Assembly: GCF_030272615.1 (NCBI RefSeq)
Contig: NC_081414.1
Span: 822,425,896-822,489,895 of the forward strand
Source: Cryptomeria japonica
Taxonomy: Eukaryota > Streptophyta > Pinopsida > Cupressales > Cupressaceae
Direction of reading: 5' to 3'
Length of the DNA stretch: 64,000 bases
Below the pieces are notes generated by a model. It was not told the origin of the DNA. It saw nothing but the letters and a program-made list of their open reading frames with translations, and searched no databases. The first letter of the stretch is position 1; each line of letters begins with the position of its first letter. Made by a program: the position numbers and the translations under genes. Shown here in pieces: positions 24,401 to 36,965 of this stretch.

Positions 24401-25690
24401 ACAAAATAATGTATAAATGACAATATAAATAGATAAATAGAATTGAAGTCACATAGATAAGAATAGGTAGTAAGAGAGACAAAACAATGATATAGAGGTG
24501 CACCATTCACTAAAGGTAGAGGGTTTTTGTATTGGAATAGTGTGTTGGGTGCCCTAGTCTTAGGTATTTGTGACTGACACAAAGGAGTAGTATTGCATAT
24601 AGGAATTTTTGTAGGTCTGTCTCTTAAAAATTCAATTAAAAATAGTTAGACAAGTGAATTGGGAAGTCTAGTCCAAGTATTTTTGCCTATTCAAAATTTG
24701 TTGCACCCTATGATAGTTTTCTTTATGCATCTATAACACTTTCATTGTTAGATTTAAACCTACACAAACACAAAGAGAGGAAAATAGTTGTGGCTATATA
24801 GGAGATTACTTTAGTCAAGCCCCCATTTTTCGGTATACCTACTTCTGTGAATATCCAAATAGAAACTAAAATAAAGTGTGTCCTCTGAAACCTAAATTTT
24901 TCTTAGATTTTTGCAAGCAATGACATATAAAACATAAAAGGAAACCCTACTCAATTGTGTTAGAGTGAATTTGTAGGTGGATCAATAAAAAATAGTGTAC
25001 AAACCAACTCAAGAGTGCATAAATGCATAAATAATGGAAAGAGTGATGAATTTTAGATCTTAATATTAAATATCAGAAATGTGAGAACCACATACAATCA
25101 TACCAAACCTTTGAGGAGAGGTACAAGTTGATCATTAGTCAATAATTCCATATCATCCTCTAACATTCCTAGAAGCTTCAATCATCTTTCTGTAATGGTG
25201 AATGAACAATGTTGTAAACTTGATATTTCATATTATGCTTCAAACATGTAGACCCGTGTGATCAATTTGATAGAGATTTGTTATCATCAAGATTGCATAT
25301 CAAAATGAGAAAAATTTACTAGCTTATATAAGTCACAAGGTTAACTTTTGATAAAAAACTAACACTAAATAATCAAAGACAAATGTTGAGACTAGAAATT
25401 TCATAATGTCAAGGCTAATACTTTAAAACATTTTGGTGGCACATGTATGTTGGGCATCCTAGTCCTACCAAAATAGGATCTCCTAGAGGGAGATGTAAGA
25501 ATTTAGGCTTGTGACATCAGATTTGCTCCTAATTTTAGTTTTTGACGTTGAATTAAGTGTGGGATGAAAGATGAAGATTTGAAATAGAAATTTTGAACAC
25601 AACATTTTAAGTTGGGGTAAAGTCAAGGCTAAAAATGACCGTAAAGATCTTTGAGATTAAAAATTAAATCAAGTGTCTGAAAGAGTGTCA
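24400..25690 (-). repeat. Decayed LTR-like sequence of the B type
   Basis: ACACAAAGAGAGGAAAATAG followed by a TATATAGGAG stretch and TAGTCAAGCCCCCATTT (24767-24835) parallels element B's LTR around 16185-16250 and the block near 8290. A further match to B's U3 is the word CATCCTAGTCCTACCA near 25450. No partner LTR or internal gene is adjacent, so it may be a solo LTR. Confidence 0.4.
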
Positions 25691-25759
25691 AATTGAGCTC
25701 ACAATTAAGGAATAAAATTTACTAGATTACAATAGATAATTTTATTGTTTTACTGTTTC

Positions 25760-26734
25760 ATTCTTTTAAATTCTTGACTTATGCCAACATTGTCTATGAC
25801 TCACGAGAACATCTACCGTCGCATCAATATGATTGCTGTACAGAGCCCTATCGAAAGAGTGTATGGAGCCAATTCTTATAGTTTATATATTTTTTTTTTT
25901 CATAAAGTACTCACTGTTGTAGAGTCGATTAAGCCTCTACCCGTTTGCTTAAATTTGGTTAGAAATTGACTTCTCTGTCTCTTCAATCTCATTGCTGGTT
26001 AAGTATCTCTGTTCGTGGCCTACCTTTAGCCATAATTTTGTGGGCTTCCTATAAGATTTACTGTGTAGATTATCTAATTGGTTTCGTGGCGATCTCTGGG
26101 TTTACAAGTTGCCTTTACATTGCAAGGCTTTAAGGATTTATTGGAGTATCTGCACTCATGCCTTACGTTGGCAGTTGGCACTATGCAACCCCATTTTCCC
26201 TGTCAATGCCACTCAACACATTCAGCGGCCCATAACATACAAAGCTATTGACTTTGACCGAAGAGAAGCAAGTTTATTTGGTTCAACATTAGTTTCCTTG
26301 GTGTAATTGTTGTCTATATTTTCTCACGTTAGATACTTTCTTGGCGGAAATATAGCCACCTAAGTCATTTGAAGTGGCATCCATCATCACCATAGGAACC
26401 TCCATTCATCACGATCACATCGAGCTACATCAGCAGATAGTATATTTTAAATCTTTATTGTTCTAACAACGTATACGTGACCTCACATTTCGTCTTACAC
26501 AGTTGTGCGTTTTTTTGGAAGAAGTTTTACTAGTAATAGTTGCTATAATTAGAGACATATTGAAAGGATTAGTCTGTAGTGGAATAAGGGATATCATAAG
26601 GTCTCTTCCACGGCCCACATTTCCTTGTGCCTCTTCCTCAATAACACGATTCCTCTACGTTCAACAATTTCTACTAACTTTAGATACCTGCACCTGGCCC
26701 TCCACGCATACTTTTCACTTTGCCAGCCAATAGA
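25760..26734. other. Less AT-rich block of unknown nature
   Basis: Base composition is more balanced here than around it, and short frames exist on both strands (for example 25781-25969 and 26503-26733 plus), but none has a motif I recognise. It may be a captured or decayed host fragment; I cannot show that. Confidence 0.3.
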
Positions 26735-27076
26735 CACTCCACAAGAAGACGTCAACTCCCTAAATTGGCAGTCAGACAAGCCCTATCAGCAATACTGGGC
26801 CCTCTGATTGCTCCCACACCACACCTTTTTTCTATGCAACTCTTTGACTCAGGATTAAAGGTATTCTAGTAGTGTTTAAGCTGATTTTGATTTCTTCACT
26901 TGACACACTCCACAAGAAGACGTCAACTCCCTAAATTGGCAGTCAGACAAGCCCTATCAGGAATACTGGACCCTCTGATTGCTCCCACGCCACACCTTTT
27001 TTCTATGCAACTCTTTGACTCAAGATTAAAAGTATTCTAGTAGTGTTTAAGCAGATTTTGCTTTCTTCACTCGGCT
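26735..27076. repeat. 171-bp tandem duplication, two copies
   Basis: CACTCCACAAGAAGACGTCA begins at 26735 and again at 26906; the two units match at all but roughly ten positions and abut each other. No open frame continues through both. Confidence 0.85.
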
Positions 27077-28170
27077 CTTGCCATTTGGTTATTATTTGTT
27101 GCTAGTTGGCTTTGTATTGGTCTTGATCAGAATTTGTTAAATATTCATTGACTCTTGCACTTTCCATAAGGCATGGTCTCCCCTTCGAAAAATGATCAAT
27201 GTCACTTTCTACTAATTAAAACATTTATAATTCAATTTTGAATCTGCTAGTAGTTAATTTATCACCTAGCAATCTAGAAGTGCTTGTAAAGGAGGTGAGC
27301 AGTTGTCCTTCATAACTTGCAAATGGGAAGTGTAAACAAGAAGTGTGAATAGTCATCGACAAGTTTAGTTTGTCCTGATTTCAACAAGTGGTTAGAAGGA
27401 TAGGTCTACTTTCATATTAGTTCTTTTTTTCTTTTTAGTGTATTTATATTTAAAATAAGTCAATTTTATAAAAAATTGACTGTGCAATAATTTTTAATTA
27501 GTAGTTTTGGAGTACCACTTTTTGTAAAAATTAATGTTTTAACATTTCCCACACATTAGATCTTATAAGTTTGGAACGTGAGTCTATAAGAATAGTTGAA
27601 AAATGTAAATCAAATAATCCTAATGATGGAAGTCTATGATATTTTGTGCATGTCCATTTCTCTTGATCTTCTTTGTCATTTTAATTCTACTATAATAACT
27701 AATGATGTATGAACAATGTTATGAAATTCGTTTTATAAGCAAGATGTAATTAAGAGACATCAACTCAAGAATGAAATAATAAGTCTTAATCGACAAAAAT
27801 TTAACATGATTCAAAAGTTATTCACTAAGATAAAATTGCTAAAGATAAATCTTAAGCAATATGAAGAATTGACCCTAAGTGTCTTATCAAAGTTAGATCC
27901 TCATTATTTATTTAATGTTTGTTTCTACTTTTCATCCAACAAAGAAAGATTTTGTTTCATGCTTCATTGTGCCTTCTCTTTCGAAATTTTCTACTAAGCT
28001 CACCAATGAGAAAGATGAGATAATTCAAATAGGTACGATGAAGCCATCAAAGTATCAAGATCTTAATGCAATGGAACAAAAGGATTCTGAATATAAGGGA
28101 AAGAAACAAACGGAGTAGTTAAGGGATCTAAATCAGAGTCTTCGTCTCCCTCATTGAAAGTGAAAACTAA
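27077..28170. other. No gene seen
   Basis: AT-rich sequence; short frames at 27806-28118 overlap each other and show no motif. Confidence 0.45.
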
Positions 28171-28979
28171 TGCAGGAGCATCCTACCCGCCGTGTTAGAT
28201 TTGGAATATCAAAACAGGGTATGGATATCCAATTAACAAAGACAGAAGTCAAAACGGTAGGGGCATTTATAGCTCCACCGAGTTGCAAGAAAAGAAACAG
28301 AAATGGCATAAAAAAGATTGCAGGAAAAACTATTAAGTAATGCCAAAGAGGAAGATTAATATGCAATAAAAGCTGATAGGGGCATCATTTATTTTAGAAA
28401 TGGCCAAATACAGATTATAACAGGCATTGGCGTTAATTAAGAGAGTGGAATGGAGGAGGGTAGAAAGTTGAAGGAAGGAAAGAGAATGGGCAGCGTAGCA
28501 TAAGGAATGGTTTCAGCCATAGAAGGAATAGATTGAAAGCCACGATGAAAAAAAAAAAAAAAGCGATCATCGTCCTTAAATGATAAGGGGAAGTGAATGG
28601 AAGGGGGGACCGTTAGTGAGAGGGCTAGGTTGCGTAGGAAGAAAAGAGGCCTGTTAAGGAATTAAGAGCATGAAACAAATGGTTATGGGGGGTAGGGCTT
28701 CGGAGTAGCAAGAGAGCACTGAGCAACGATCAAAAGGAAATGCGGTGGTTGCACACGATAACGAGAACGACATAGGAGGCTCCGTGGGGAGTAGTGCACA
28801 GTGGAAATAGAATATAGGGTGTGTGGACAAAGATATTAAATAAATTTGGGCAAGGTTGGCTGTATGAAAGGTGAGAAATGAATAAATTGTGTGATGAGGA
28901 GAAATTCATAAAGGGAGCTGTGACGTCGAGTGCATAGTAAAGAGAAGTTGGAGTAAGAGGCCATTGTAGGTCATGTGAT
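28171..28979 (+). repeat. Left direct repeat (LTR-like) of element F
   Basis: Matches 30818-31625 at roughly 85-90% by eye; both start with CTAATGCAGGAGCATCC and share CATGTGAT at the right end of the match. Confidence 0.75.
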
Positions 28980-29639
28980 CTACTAGTTAGTTAAAAATTT
29001 GATTGAATAAATTTGGTTTTGGTTGTAGTAATCATACAGTTTCTTTGTGGCTTCTATTTGTGTTTTGAATTATTGAATTTTAAAAGGTAGGAGGTTGTTT
29101 TTATATTGTATTAGTGGTATGAGAGAGGGTGTTCCTAAGCGTGTAAGTAGATTGCTGATTATGAGGCAGCTTGGTACAAGGATCTTAGGGAAAAGTCGTG
29201 AGTAGAAGTCCCTTAAGCGTATAAATAGTTTGTTAGATGTGAGGCAATTCGCACCAAATTTATCAAAGTTGGTCGAAGGAAGTGCATCTTTTGTGTATAG
29301 ATAGATCATCAAGTATACAGGTAGTCTGTAAATTAGATAGTGGATTTGGAAGTGGAAGTAGAACTGCCGATTTGAGGCAACTTTGCACTGAGAAACTTAC
29401 ACATCATGTGTAAGAAAAGAGAAGAGAAAGAGAATATCAAGGTAAAGTAAGTATTTCCTATTAGACAATGAAGGGAATAGATGTAAGACCAAGAGTTTGG
29501 ATTTTGGACTTGGAAGAAAGAACCAATTTCTGTAGACTTCAAAAATAGATAATAGAGATAAGAGAAATAGCATGTATGATTGATAGAAGTAAAGATGGAA
29601 CGGACATTCGGAGTTTGATTAAAGGACATATCCGATGTT

Positions 29640-30668
29640 GGAAAAGAGGAGAAGAAGGTTATAGAGAAGAATAAGATTGTGGATATGAAAGAGATGATGT
29701 AAAATGGGAAGAAGCATCTCATGGACAAAGTGGACATATTGACCATGGTAATTGAAAATAAGACTAGAATTTCAAAGTTCAGTTTAGAGGAATCCGAAGA
29801 GGAAAGTGAGAGTTATCTTGAAAAAGTGGTGACATCGAATGTTACTGATTTGAGAAATGCAACGAAGAGTAATAATAACACAATATTAGGTCATAAGTTT
29901 GAAGATGAAGATGTGATTTAAGAAATGCTTGAAGAAGGTAAAGGTATAGAAGACACCAAAGTTTTCATGACAAGCCAATAAGATACTCAAGATGTGGAAG
30001 CTAAGATGATGGACTTTGTGGGTCCTAAATTTAAAGAACTTAATGAGATTGAAGAAGATGTGGTAATAGACAATAGCAATGAAAAGGTTTTATTGAAAGA
30101 GGCAATGCATAGTATTTTTAATTTTTAAGACGAAAATGAGAGAGGATTGTATGTAGATGAAAATATTGAAGAAGATAGTATGAAGACAGATGTTGTAGTA
30201 CTAGTGAAATAACATGTGAAAGAGGTAAAGCTATACTTTCTTGAATTTGTGAAAGATGATTTGCATGTTTAGATAAATGAGGTAGTGAATACAAAAGAGA
30301 TGGTACAGGTAGATGTTGTTAGTGCGGATTTATATGTAGCAAAATATTTGTATGATGAAGCAAAGAATGTGAGAAGTAAGGATGTTGTGGTAGACGGTGA
30401 AAGAGAAATTATATCAGTGGTAGAGGAGGTAATTTCTTATTTTCTTGAATTTGATAAGAATAAAATTGATGTGCGTGAAGAAGTGAAAAATCAAGTCTTC
30501 TATTTGCATGAGTTCACTAATACATATTTGTATGCAGGTATTTTGAAGAGTAGTGAAGAAGCATGTTATATGAGGATGATTGAAAGTGGATTAAATTCCA
30601 TGGTGGTAAAGAAGAGTGGAGTGCAGATTTCATTGAGAAGGATGGAGCATGCTCCAAGTAGATGTTAG
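29640..30668 (+). pseudogene. Acidic open frame of element F, unknown function
   Basis: A single frame stays in phase for about 340 codons with only a handful of stops (29700, 29919, 29979, 30126, 30210 and 30270 regions). It is rich in glutamate, aspartate, lysine and valine, suggesting coiled or extended structure. I see no zinc knuckle, protease, integrase or RT motif and do not recognise it. Frame preservation without indels suggests it was once a coding gene. Short tandem similarities (GTGAGGCAATTCGCAC-like words at about 29160, 29240 and 29375) lie upstream of it. Confidence 0.45.
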
Positions 30669-30817
30669 AAGAAGAGAAAAAAGAAAATTATTTGAAGTGA
30701 ATTTTCCCATAGTGTTGGAGTTCATTGTAGATTGTTCACAATCTCAAAAGGTGATTCTATTAATCAAGTCCACTTTTGTGAGCCTATGCTCACAAACTTT
30801 CTACCAGATGAATCTAA

Positions 30818-31625
30818 TGCAGGAGCATCCTTCCTACCGTTCTAGATTTGGAACATCAAATAGGGTATGGATATCCATTTGATAAAGACAAAAGTCAAAA
30901 TAGTAGGGGTATTTCTATCTCCACCGAGATGTAAGAAAATAATAAAAAATGGCATAAAAAAGATTGCAGGAAAAATAACTAAGTAATGTTAAAGAGGAAG
31001 ATTAGTATGCAATAAAAGTTGATAGGGGCATTGATTATTTTAGAAATGACCATATATAGATTATAAGAGGTATTTCCATTAATTAAGAGAGTAGAATGGA
31101 GGAGGGTAGAATGTTCGAAGAAAGGAAAGAGAAGAGGCAACACAACATAAGGAATGGTTTTAGCCATAGAAGGAAGAGATTAAAAAATTTGATAAAAAAT
31201 ATATAGTGATCATCGTCCTTGAATGGTAAGGGGAGGTGAATGGAAGGGGGGGAGTCTGTTAGTCTGGGGGTTGGGTTGTGTAGGAAGAAAAGAGGCTCTT
31301 TAAGAAATTAAGAGCATGAAATAAATGGGTAAGGGAGGTGCAGCTGCAAAGTAGAAAGTGAGTACTAGGCAGTGATGAAGAGGAGATGGGGTGGTTGTGT
31401 AGGATAAGGAGAAAGACATAGGAGGATACGTGGGGAGCAGTGCATAGTGGGAATAGAATATAGGGTTTGTGGACAAAGATATTAAATAAATTTGGAAAAG
31501 GTTGGTTGTATCAAAGGTGAGAAATGAATAAAGTGTGTGATGAAGAGAAATTCATAAAGAGATTTGTCAGGTCAAGTGCATAGGAAAGGTAAGTTGGAGT
31601 AAGAGGCCATTTTAGGCCATGTGAT
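30818..31625 (+). repeat. Right direct repeat (LTR-like) of element F
   Basis: See 28171-28979. The match stops after CATGTGAT; beyond it the flanks are unrelated. Confidence 0.75.
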
Positions 31626-32780
31626 GGGTAAGTACACCAAGATGGTGAACAAAAAAGGGGGTATAAGTGGCCATTTTTTTCTAAAATCAGCTAAACCTAA
31701 ACTTGTAGGAGCTATTTGAGACCCATCTACTCAAAATTTGAAGATACCAAAAGAACAAGAATTTTAGTACTCTAAATTTAGTTTCCAAACTACTACTTTT
31801 TTCAAAAATAGATAAGATTAAGGAAGTCAAATTTTTTCGTGCTCACAAAGTGTTCCTATTTTTTTCAGCAAAACATAACATAGTGTCTCATGTGTGTGTC
31901 AAAAAAGTTATAGTTTAATTTAGTATTTTGGAAAATCTTTTGGTAGAAAGATAGCTAAGAGTGAGTACTAGAAGTTGTTTATTTTTTTAATATTTTGCTG
32001 AGTATTTTTTTAAAAGATTTTTTTAAAGTGGACGTATCTTGAAAATCAGGTACTTGTTTGTGCATGTTACATAACTTGCACCAAGATAATGAAAAATTTA
32101 ATTTTTTTTAAAAAAGTGTAAAGAATGAAGTGTAAAACAATAATATAGAATTTGATTCAAATTTGGACAATTAGTTCAAAATTTATTAAAAAATATGTTA
32201 CACATATGCCTTTAAGAACTCTGGAGACATTGGTAAAAGAAATTAAAAATTAATATGCTAATGTTGTTCAAATAAAAAAAACTGATATGGTTAGAAAGCT
32301 TAGAAGATGGGTGAAATTATGGTGGTAATTTTACAAATACCCACTTGATAACATGTAAACTTGATGACGATGAAGTTGAGAAACCAAATAAGAAGAAGAA
32401 AACACATAAAAAGGAGGGAAATGAAGCTCCCAAGCCTAAGGCTTGTCATCCAAGGCTAAGTAGAAGGAAAAATGCGTACATGTTATTTTAATTAAGAACA
32501 CATACATGTTATTTAAAACAAAACATGCACATGTATTAATGTGTACATGTTATGGTTAGCAAAAAAAACACGTGTGTGTTTTGCTTCATTAAGCTACAAA
32601 ATGAACATTGACTTAGTTGTTTCATCAAGATATATACATAAGTATAAGTTATATTTTCTCTTTGTCTTTAATCTTTCTTATCTTATACTTTAAGTTATAT
32701 TTTATGTATATATTGTTAGGGTGTTTGACAGTGGTTTTAGATCTCTAGGAATCATAATGCAAATTCTAGATTTTAAGAGA
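31626..32780. other. No gene seen; AT-rich spacer
   Basis: Contains the word ACATGTTATTT and variants near 32480-32560 but no clear repeat boundary or gene. Confidence 0.45.
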
Positions 32781-32799
32781 TCTTATAATTTTTATGATA

Positions 32800-33225
32800 G
32801 TCAAATTTCAGTAATCAGTGGGCTTCTATCATCATTTCCATGCTATCTCTCTATCTCATTCTCTTTGTCTCCCCAAAATCTAGACCTGTCTATTTCTCTA
32901 TCTCTTTCTTTCTCCTCCCTCTCTACCTCTCTCCATCTTTCTCTCTCTTCTCTCCTAAAGCTCTAGATCTTTTAATTTCAAGCACACTTAGTCAAATTTT
33001 AGTAATCACTAAGCTACTATTATCATTCTCTCTATATCTCTATTTCACTCTTCTTGTCTCCCTTGATCTCTAGGTCTATCTCTCTTCCTATCACTCTCCC
33101 TCTCTATCTATGTATCTCTCATCTTTGTATATCATTCTCTCCTCTCTCCCTAATCTCTAAACCTATCTCTCTCACCCTTTTACTTTGTATCTTCCCTCTC
33201 TTCTCTACCTACCTCACACACATGT

Positions 33226-33269
<44 letters not shown>

Positions 33270-33420
33270 ATCTCTATCTCTTCTCTCCCTCTCCTTTCAT
33301 ACCTCACCTCACTCCCTTTCTACATAACCCCCCCTCTCTCTCTTTGTCCCACCCTCCTATGCTTCATCTCTACTTATCTCACTCTAAACCTTTCCCTCTG
33401 TACTAATGTCTATCTCTCCA
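32800..33420. repeat. CT-rich low-complexity region with a 191-bp repeat
   Basis: The word TCAAATTT-AGTAATCA recurs at 32801 and 32992, each followed by a long CT-rich stretch with TTGTCTCCC. A pure (CT)n run lies at about 33229-33265. Overlapping open frames here are low-complexity leucine/serine runs and not genes. Confidence 0.7.
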
Positions 33421-33439
33421 AATGAACATATTTTGACAA

Positions 33440-33865
33440 CATTTTAGTGGTTATATTAACCAAATGAGTAAGTAGTGAGTTGTAGTCAGTTTTCATGGTA
33501 GAAGTAGTGTACATGGTAGCTACTCATGCTTGTAAGAAAGCCATTTAGCTTAAGAGACTATTATCTAATGTAGCTCTTGATGCATGGATGATCTATATTT
33601 GTTGTGATAGTAAGAGTGCAATATGTTTGGCAAAGAATCCTACTTTTCCTGGTAGAATAAAACATATTGATTTTCCATTCTAATTTATCTATGATACGAT
33701 AGAAGGTGGCAAGGTGAAACTAGAGAAAGTTGACACTTTGATGAATATTACACATTCCTTTACAAAAATTATGAGAACTTATAAGTTTGGGTGATATTCT
33801 AAGTTTATAGGCCTCGTGAATCCTAGTAATTGGTTTCCTGTTAGTTCTTGATGGGTGTTCAACAT
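33440..33865 (+). pseudogene. Copia RNase H C-terminal remnant (element H)
   Basis: From about 33498 the plus strand reads VEVVYMVATHACKKAI, a stop, LKRLLSNVAL, then CCDSKSAICLAKNPTFPGR and KHIDFPF, the well-known end of Copia RNase H (the CDS-x-SAI-x-LAKNP block). It removes RNA from RNA-DNA hybrids during reverse transcription. Everything upstream of this domain is missing; CT-rich sequence takes its place. A polypurine tract and LTR follow directly, as expected for the 3' end of a Copia element. Confidence 0.75.
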
Positions 33866-33874
33866 GTGGGAGAA
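33866..33874 (+). other. Polypurine tract of element H
   Basis: GTGGGAGAA lies just before TGTTGTTCGATTAATG. Confidence 0.6.
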
Positions 33875-34750
33875 TGTTGTTCGATTAATGTTTCTTCTCA
33901 TCCCTTGCAATCCTAATATTGGTTTATTTATTTATTATTTATCTATGCCTATGTTTAAAGTTTATATGTTCATTCTATAATGTCGCTTTATGGGACCAAT
34001 CTTCATGAGCTAGTAGATAGGATGTCATGCATCGTAAATCGGAAGAGATAGGAATCCCACTTTGTAGACCCCACTATGAAGTTAATCTCATGGCATGTGT
34101 CATGTCATAAGAGCTTTGTGATTTAATTATGACATGCTTGATGATAGACTTTCCATATGACAACTTATGATAATATAAGAGTTGGAAATAGAAGTTTCTA
34201 TAATAGGTGGGACTCGACTATGTAGGTACCTATGTATGCAAGGGTGTTGCATGCATGTAGCCTTGTAGGTTTTGTGTAAATTGAGGAGTTGCTGGAATAA
34301 GAAAAATCTATGACAAGTGGGATCATATAATGAAGATTCTTACATGCAAGAGATTTGCATGCATGTAGGTGCGAGTTCAATTACAATCATGCAAGAGTCG
34401 GATCTCTTCCATGTATCAATCCTTGATGTCCACTTTCTAGATGTCTCTCATTTGCAATGTAAATACTATTTATTAGATACTTGTGTAGTTTATAGATAGA
34501 TTATCAAGTTGTTTGCAAGTAATGTTATGTTTTTGAAATAATTTATGAAATTTTATCATTGATTGAATACTCCTAAAAATAATTCCTCTCTAAAACTTTA
34601 TTGTACCTATTTTTTATAGATAAATACACTTAGTTGTGCTTTTGAGGTGTGGGGTTTTTATTTTGAAAAGGTTTTCCCTACATAAATATGGTGATATGCT
34701 ATATTATTGATTTGCATACATTTATTATGTTGAAGGCATATAATACTCAC
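33875..34750 (+). repeat. 3' LTR of element H
   Basis: It starts TGTTGTTCGA after the purine tract and includes a U5-like GTGGGGTTTTTATTTTG then GGTTTTCCCTAC near 34650-34682. The right end is approximate; no target duplication can be tested because the 5' part is lost. Confidence 0.55.
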
Positions 34751-36229
34751 GTGTGGATGCAAAATCATTTGTCAAAAAAATAGAAGGATTTAATTTGACA
34801 TGTTTGTGACACTTAAATATGTGAAAGAAAATATTCTTGATTTTCTTTATTTTCTACTCCCATTAACTCAAATAACTAATTTTTAATTATCTAATACTAA
34901 TTATATCTTCACTTCCACCTCTCAATGCTAGTTAAGCTAAATTTAATTGATCAATGAACTTGTTTATCTCCATCATGTAACCAATTAACTTTGTAATTAT
35001 CTCAATCTAATATTATTAATATGGGGTATTGGAACATAAAATCCACTTTTTTCTCAAGAATAAGGAAAAGAAGGAATATAAAATAAAAATATAATAATAA
35101 TTTAATATTAATTACAATATTATAATATAATAAGATTTTAAGTAGAATAATGAACAAATATGATATCTTTTGGTGTACTTTACCTAGGTTCCTCTAAAGA
35201 TAGATATGTTAGTCTATGTTATTTGAATATGCATCTTCTCACTGTAGCTATGTAAGAGTTTTATAAATTTGCATTATCTCTTCCATTAATATTGTTCTAG
35301 GAACTTGTTTCTACTTACCTTGCTTTCTTTCAAGTGTAATTTAGATGTCAACTTACAAAGATGCTTAACTCCTATAAGAATGATCTTTAATGGATAGTTC
35401 ATGAGTCTATATATTCCTAATCCATATATCTGTCAATTTCATTTATGGGAATGTTCATGAATCTATATGTTACTAATCTAGATATTTGTCAATTTCATTT
35501 ATTGTTTATTGTATTAGGGTTGAAGCCTTCCCAACTAGGAAAAAATATGTTAACACACCTTTTTATTATTGATTACATTTTAATAGTCTACATGCTCTTA
35601 ACTAAGAAATGTGACCAAGCACATTAATAGAACACATTATATCAAATATACCTCTTAAATTGTAAGATTCTATATTTTCATATTGACTACTCTATTTTAT
35701 ACTAGTATACCTATATTTAAAAAAAAATATACGTAAGATAATGCTGAGAGATATCACATAATTGCCTTGCATGTTTATTAATTGTCAAGAAAGACAAGAA
35801 AGACATGAAGCTGAATAATGCTGCACTCTTTCACTCTTATTAAAGATGTAACAGTTTCATATACTCTATTTTATTTAGAGTAATAAAATAATATTTATGG
35901 AGAAACTGAAACATGCATGTATTTACCTGTCATCTACACGTCAAATTTATTAAAAATCTAATTTTTATTTACAAATATTTGTATGTCATTATAGATGCCT
36001 CTCTACATAATTTTTATTTTTATCATTATGCATATATTAAATTTTTATCAGCCTTCGATTTTGTATAGTTATTCTTAGTAGGGTTGTGTCTTTTCTGAAA
36101 ACGAAACTTTTGCCTTAGAAAATTCTTGAGATTGTTTGTACCGTCCCACGCGCTATCCATCAAAAAACATTGCTGGCATGCTTTGACAATTTGTGGAATC
36201 TGTAAACACCATTCATCTAGAACCTATTT
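34751..36229. other. No gene seen; AT-rich spacer
   Basis: Long AT-rich sequence without motif or repeat ends. Confidence 0.45.
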
Positions 36230-36660
36230 TTTTATTCAAGACTTGGCTAAAGTTTTATTCATCTCGTCAGAGGTGCACGCACGATTAGAATAACCTATAA
36301 GATATGGCTCGAAAATCCAGGTTGAAAAAGCAAAGGAAAAGAGAAGTACCCCCAAAAAATGCCAGTCTGAGTTAGGTGCCGAAAACCGAAAGCCGAAAGC
36401 GACGTGTCTCCTAACTTACAGGGTTAAAATTTGGCAGTTAACTGCGGTAGAATTTGGCATTTAACTATTTTACCGGAGGAGACGTCATTAGCATTTCTAG
36501 AACCCATCTTGGAGAATGATGTTGAGTTGTTGGAAACGATACGCTTCTCGACCCTAATAAATAGTGTAAATGTGAACGGAACCTCAAAGTCAAAGTCAAA
36601 CAAAAGAGATGAGATTGCAGACAAAATTCACGAGAGACAATCGAATGAATGTCGATGAAA
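36230..36660. other. Block of balanced composition, possible decayed host sequence
   Basis: It stands out from AT-rich flanks. Short plus-strand frames exist at about 36305 (basic, MARKSRLKKQRKREV) and 36431-36658 (75 residues), neither recognised. The frame at 36431 overlaps one of similar length on the minus strand, so coding potential is unproven. Confidence 0.25.
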
Positions 36661-36844
36661 ATAATGTATATTTATTAGTCTCGAATAAAATAAAATAGAA
36701 TGGATAAATGATGTATAAATAAAAACTAGTCCCCTATTTTTGCTATTAGAAAATGTGAAAAAGAGACTTCACCCTATAGATTGAAAAATGATTACTTAAA
36801 TTTAGTGGGTTTTTGTAGGTAAGTGTCAAATCATCATAATATAT

Positions 36845-36965
36845 ATGATCATTGAAGGCAGAAGTATGCTATCACAATGGTCTAACAAGGATTTGAATTT
36901 TGGTGGACACAACACCATCACTAAGTAACCAACACATTATGGAATGAAACCATACTTCAAATTAG
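36845..36965 (-). repeat. tRNA-like (SINE-like) fragment 1
   Basis: Minus strand shows GTGTTGGTTACTTAGTGATGG then TGTTGTGTCCACC and a box-B-like AATTCAAATCC. The same arrangement is seen at 37690-37800. Confidence 0.35.

Larger units (their letters stand above)
28171..31625 (+). mobile_element. Element F: direct-repeat-flanked element with an acidic reading frame
   Basis: Two direct repeats of about 0.8 kb (28171-28979 and 30818-31625) start with TGCAGGAGCATCC and flank 1.8 kb. A primer-binding-like TGGTATGAGAG lies at 29115-29125, so the left LTR may extend to about 29113 and the right copy may be truncated by about 135 bases. The internal frame (29640-30668) encodes an acidic, lysine-rich protein of unknown kind. 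No polypurine tract or target duplication was found, so LTR status is probable, not certain. Confidence 0.5.

Noticed and set aside
28171-31625. Calling element F a proven LTR retrotransposon
   Set aside because: The direct repeats and a PBS-like word are present, but no polypurine tract or target duplication could be found, so it is listed only as probable.
33054-33425. Open frames of 123 and 73 residues in the CT-rich region
   Set aside because: They are leucine/serine runs made by a CT-rich repeat, overlap in several frames and have no other sign of coding.
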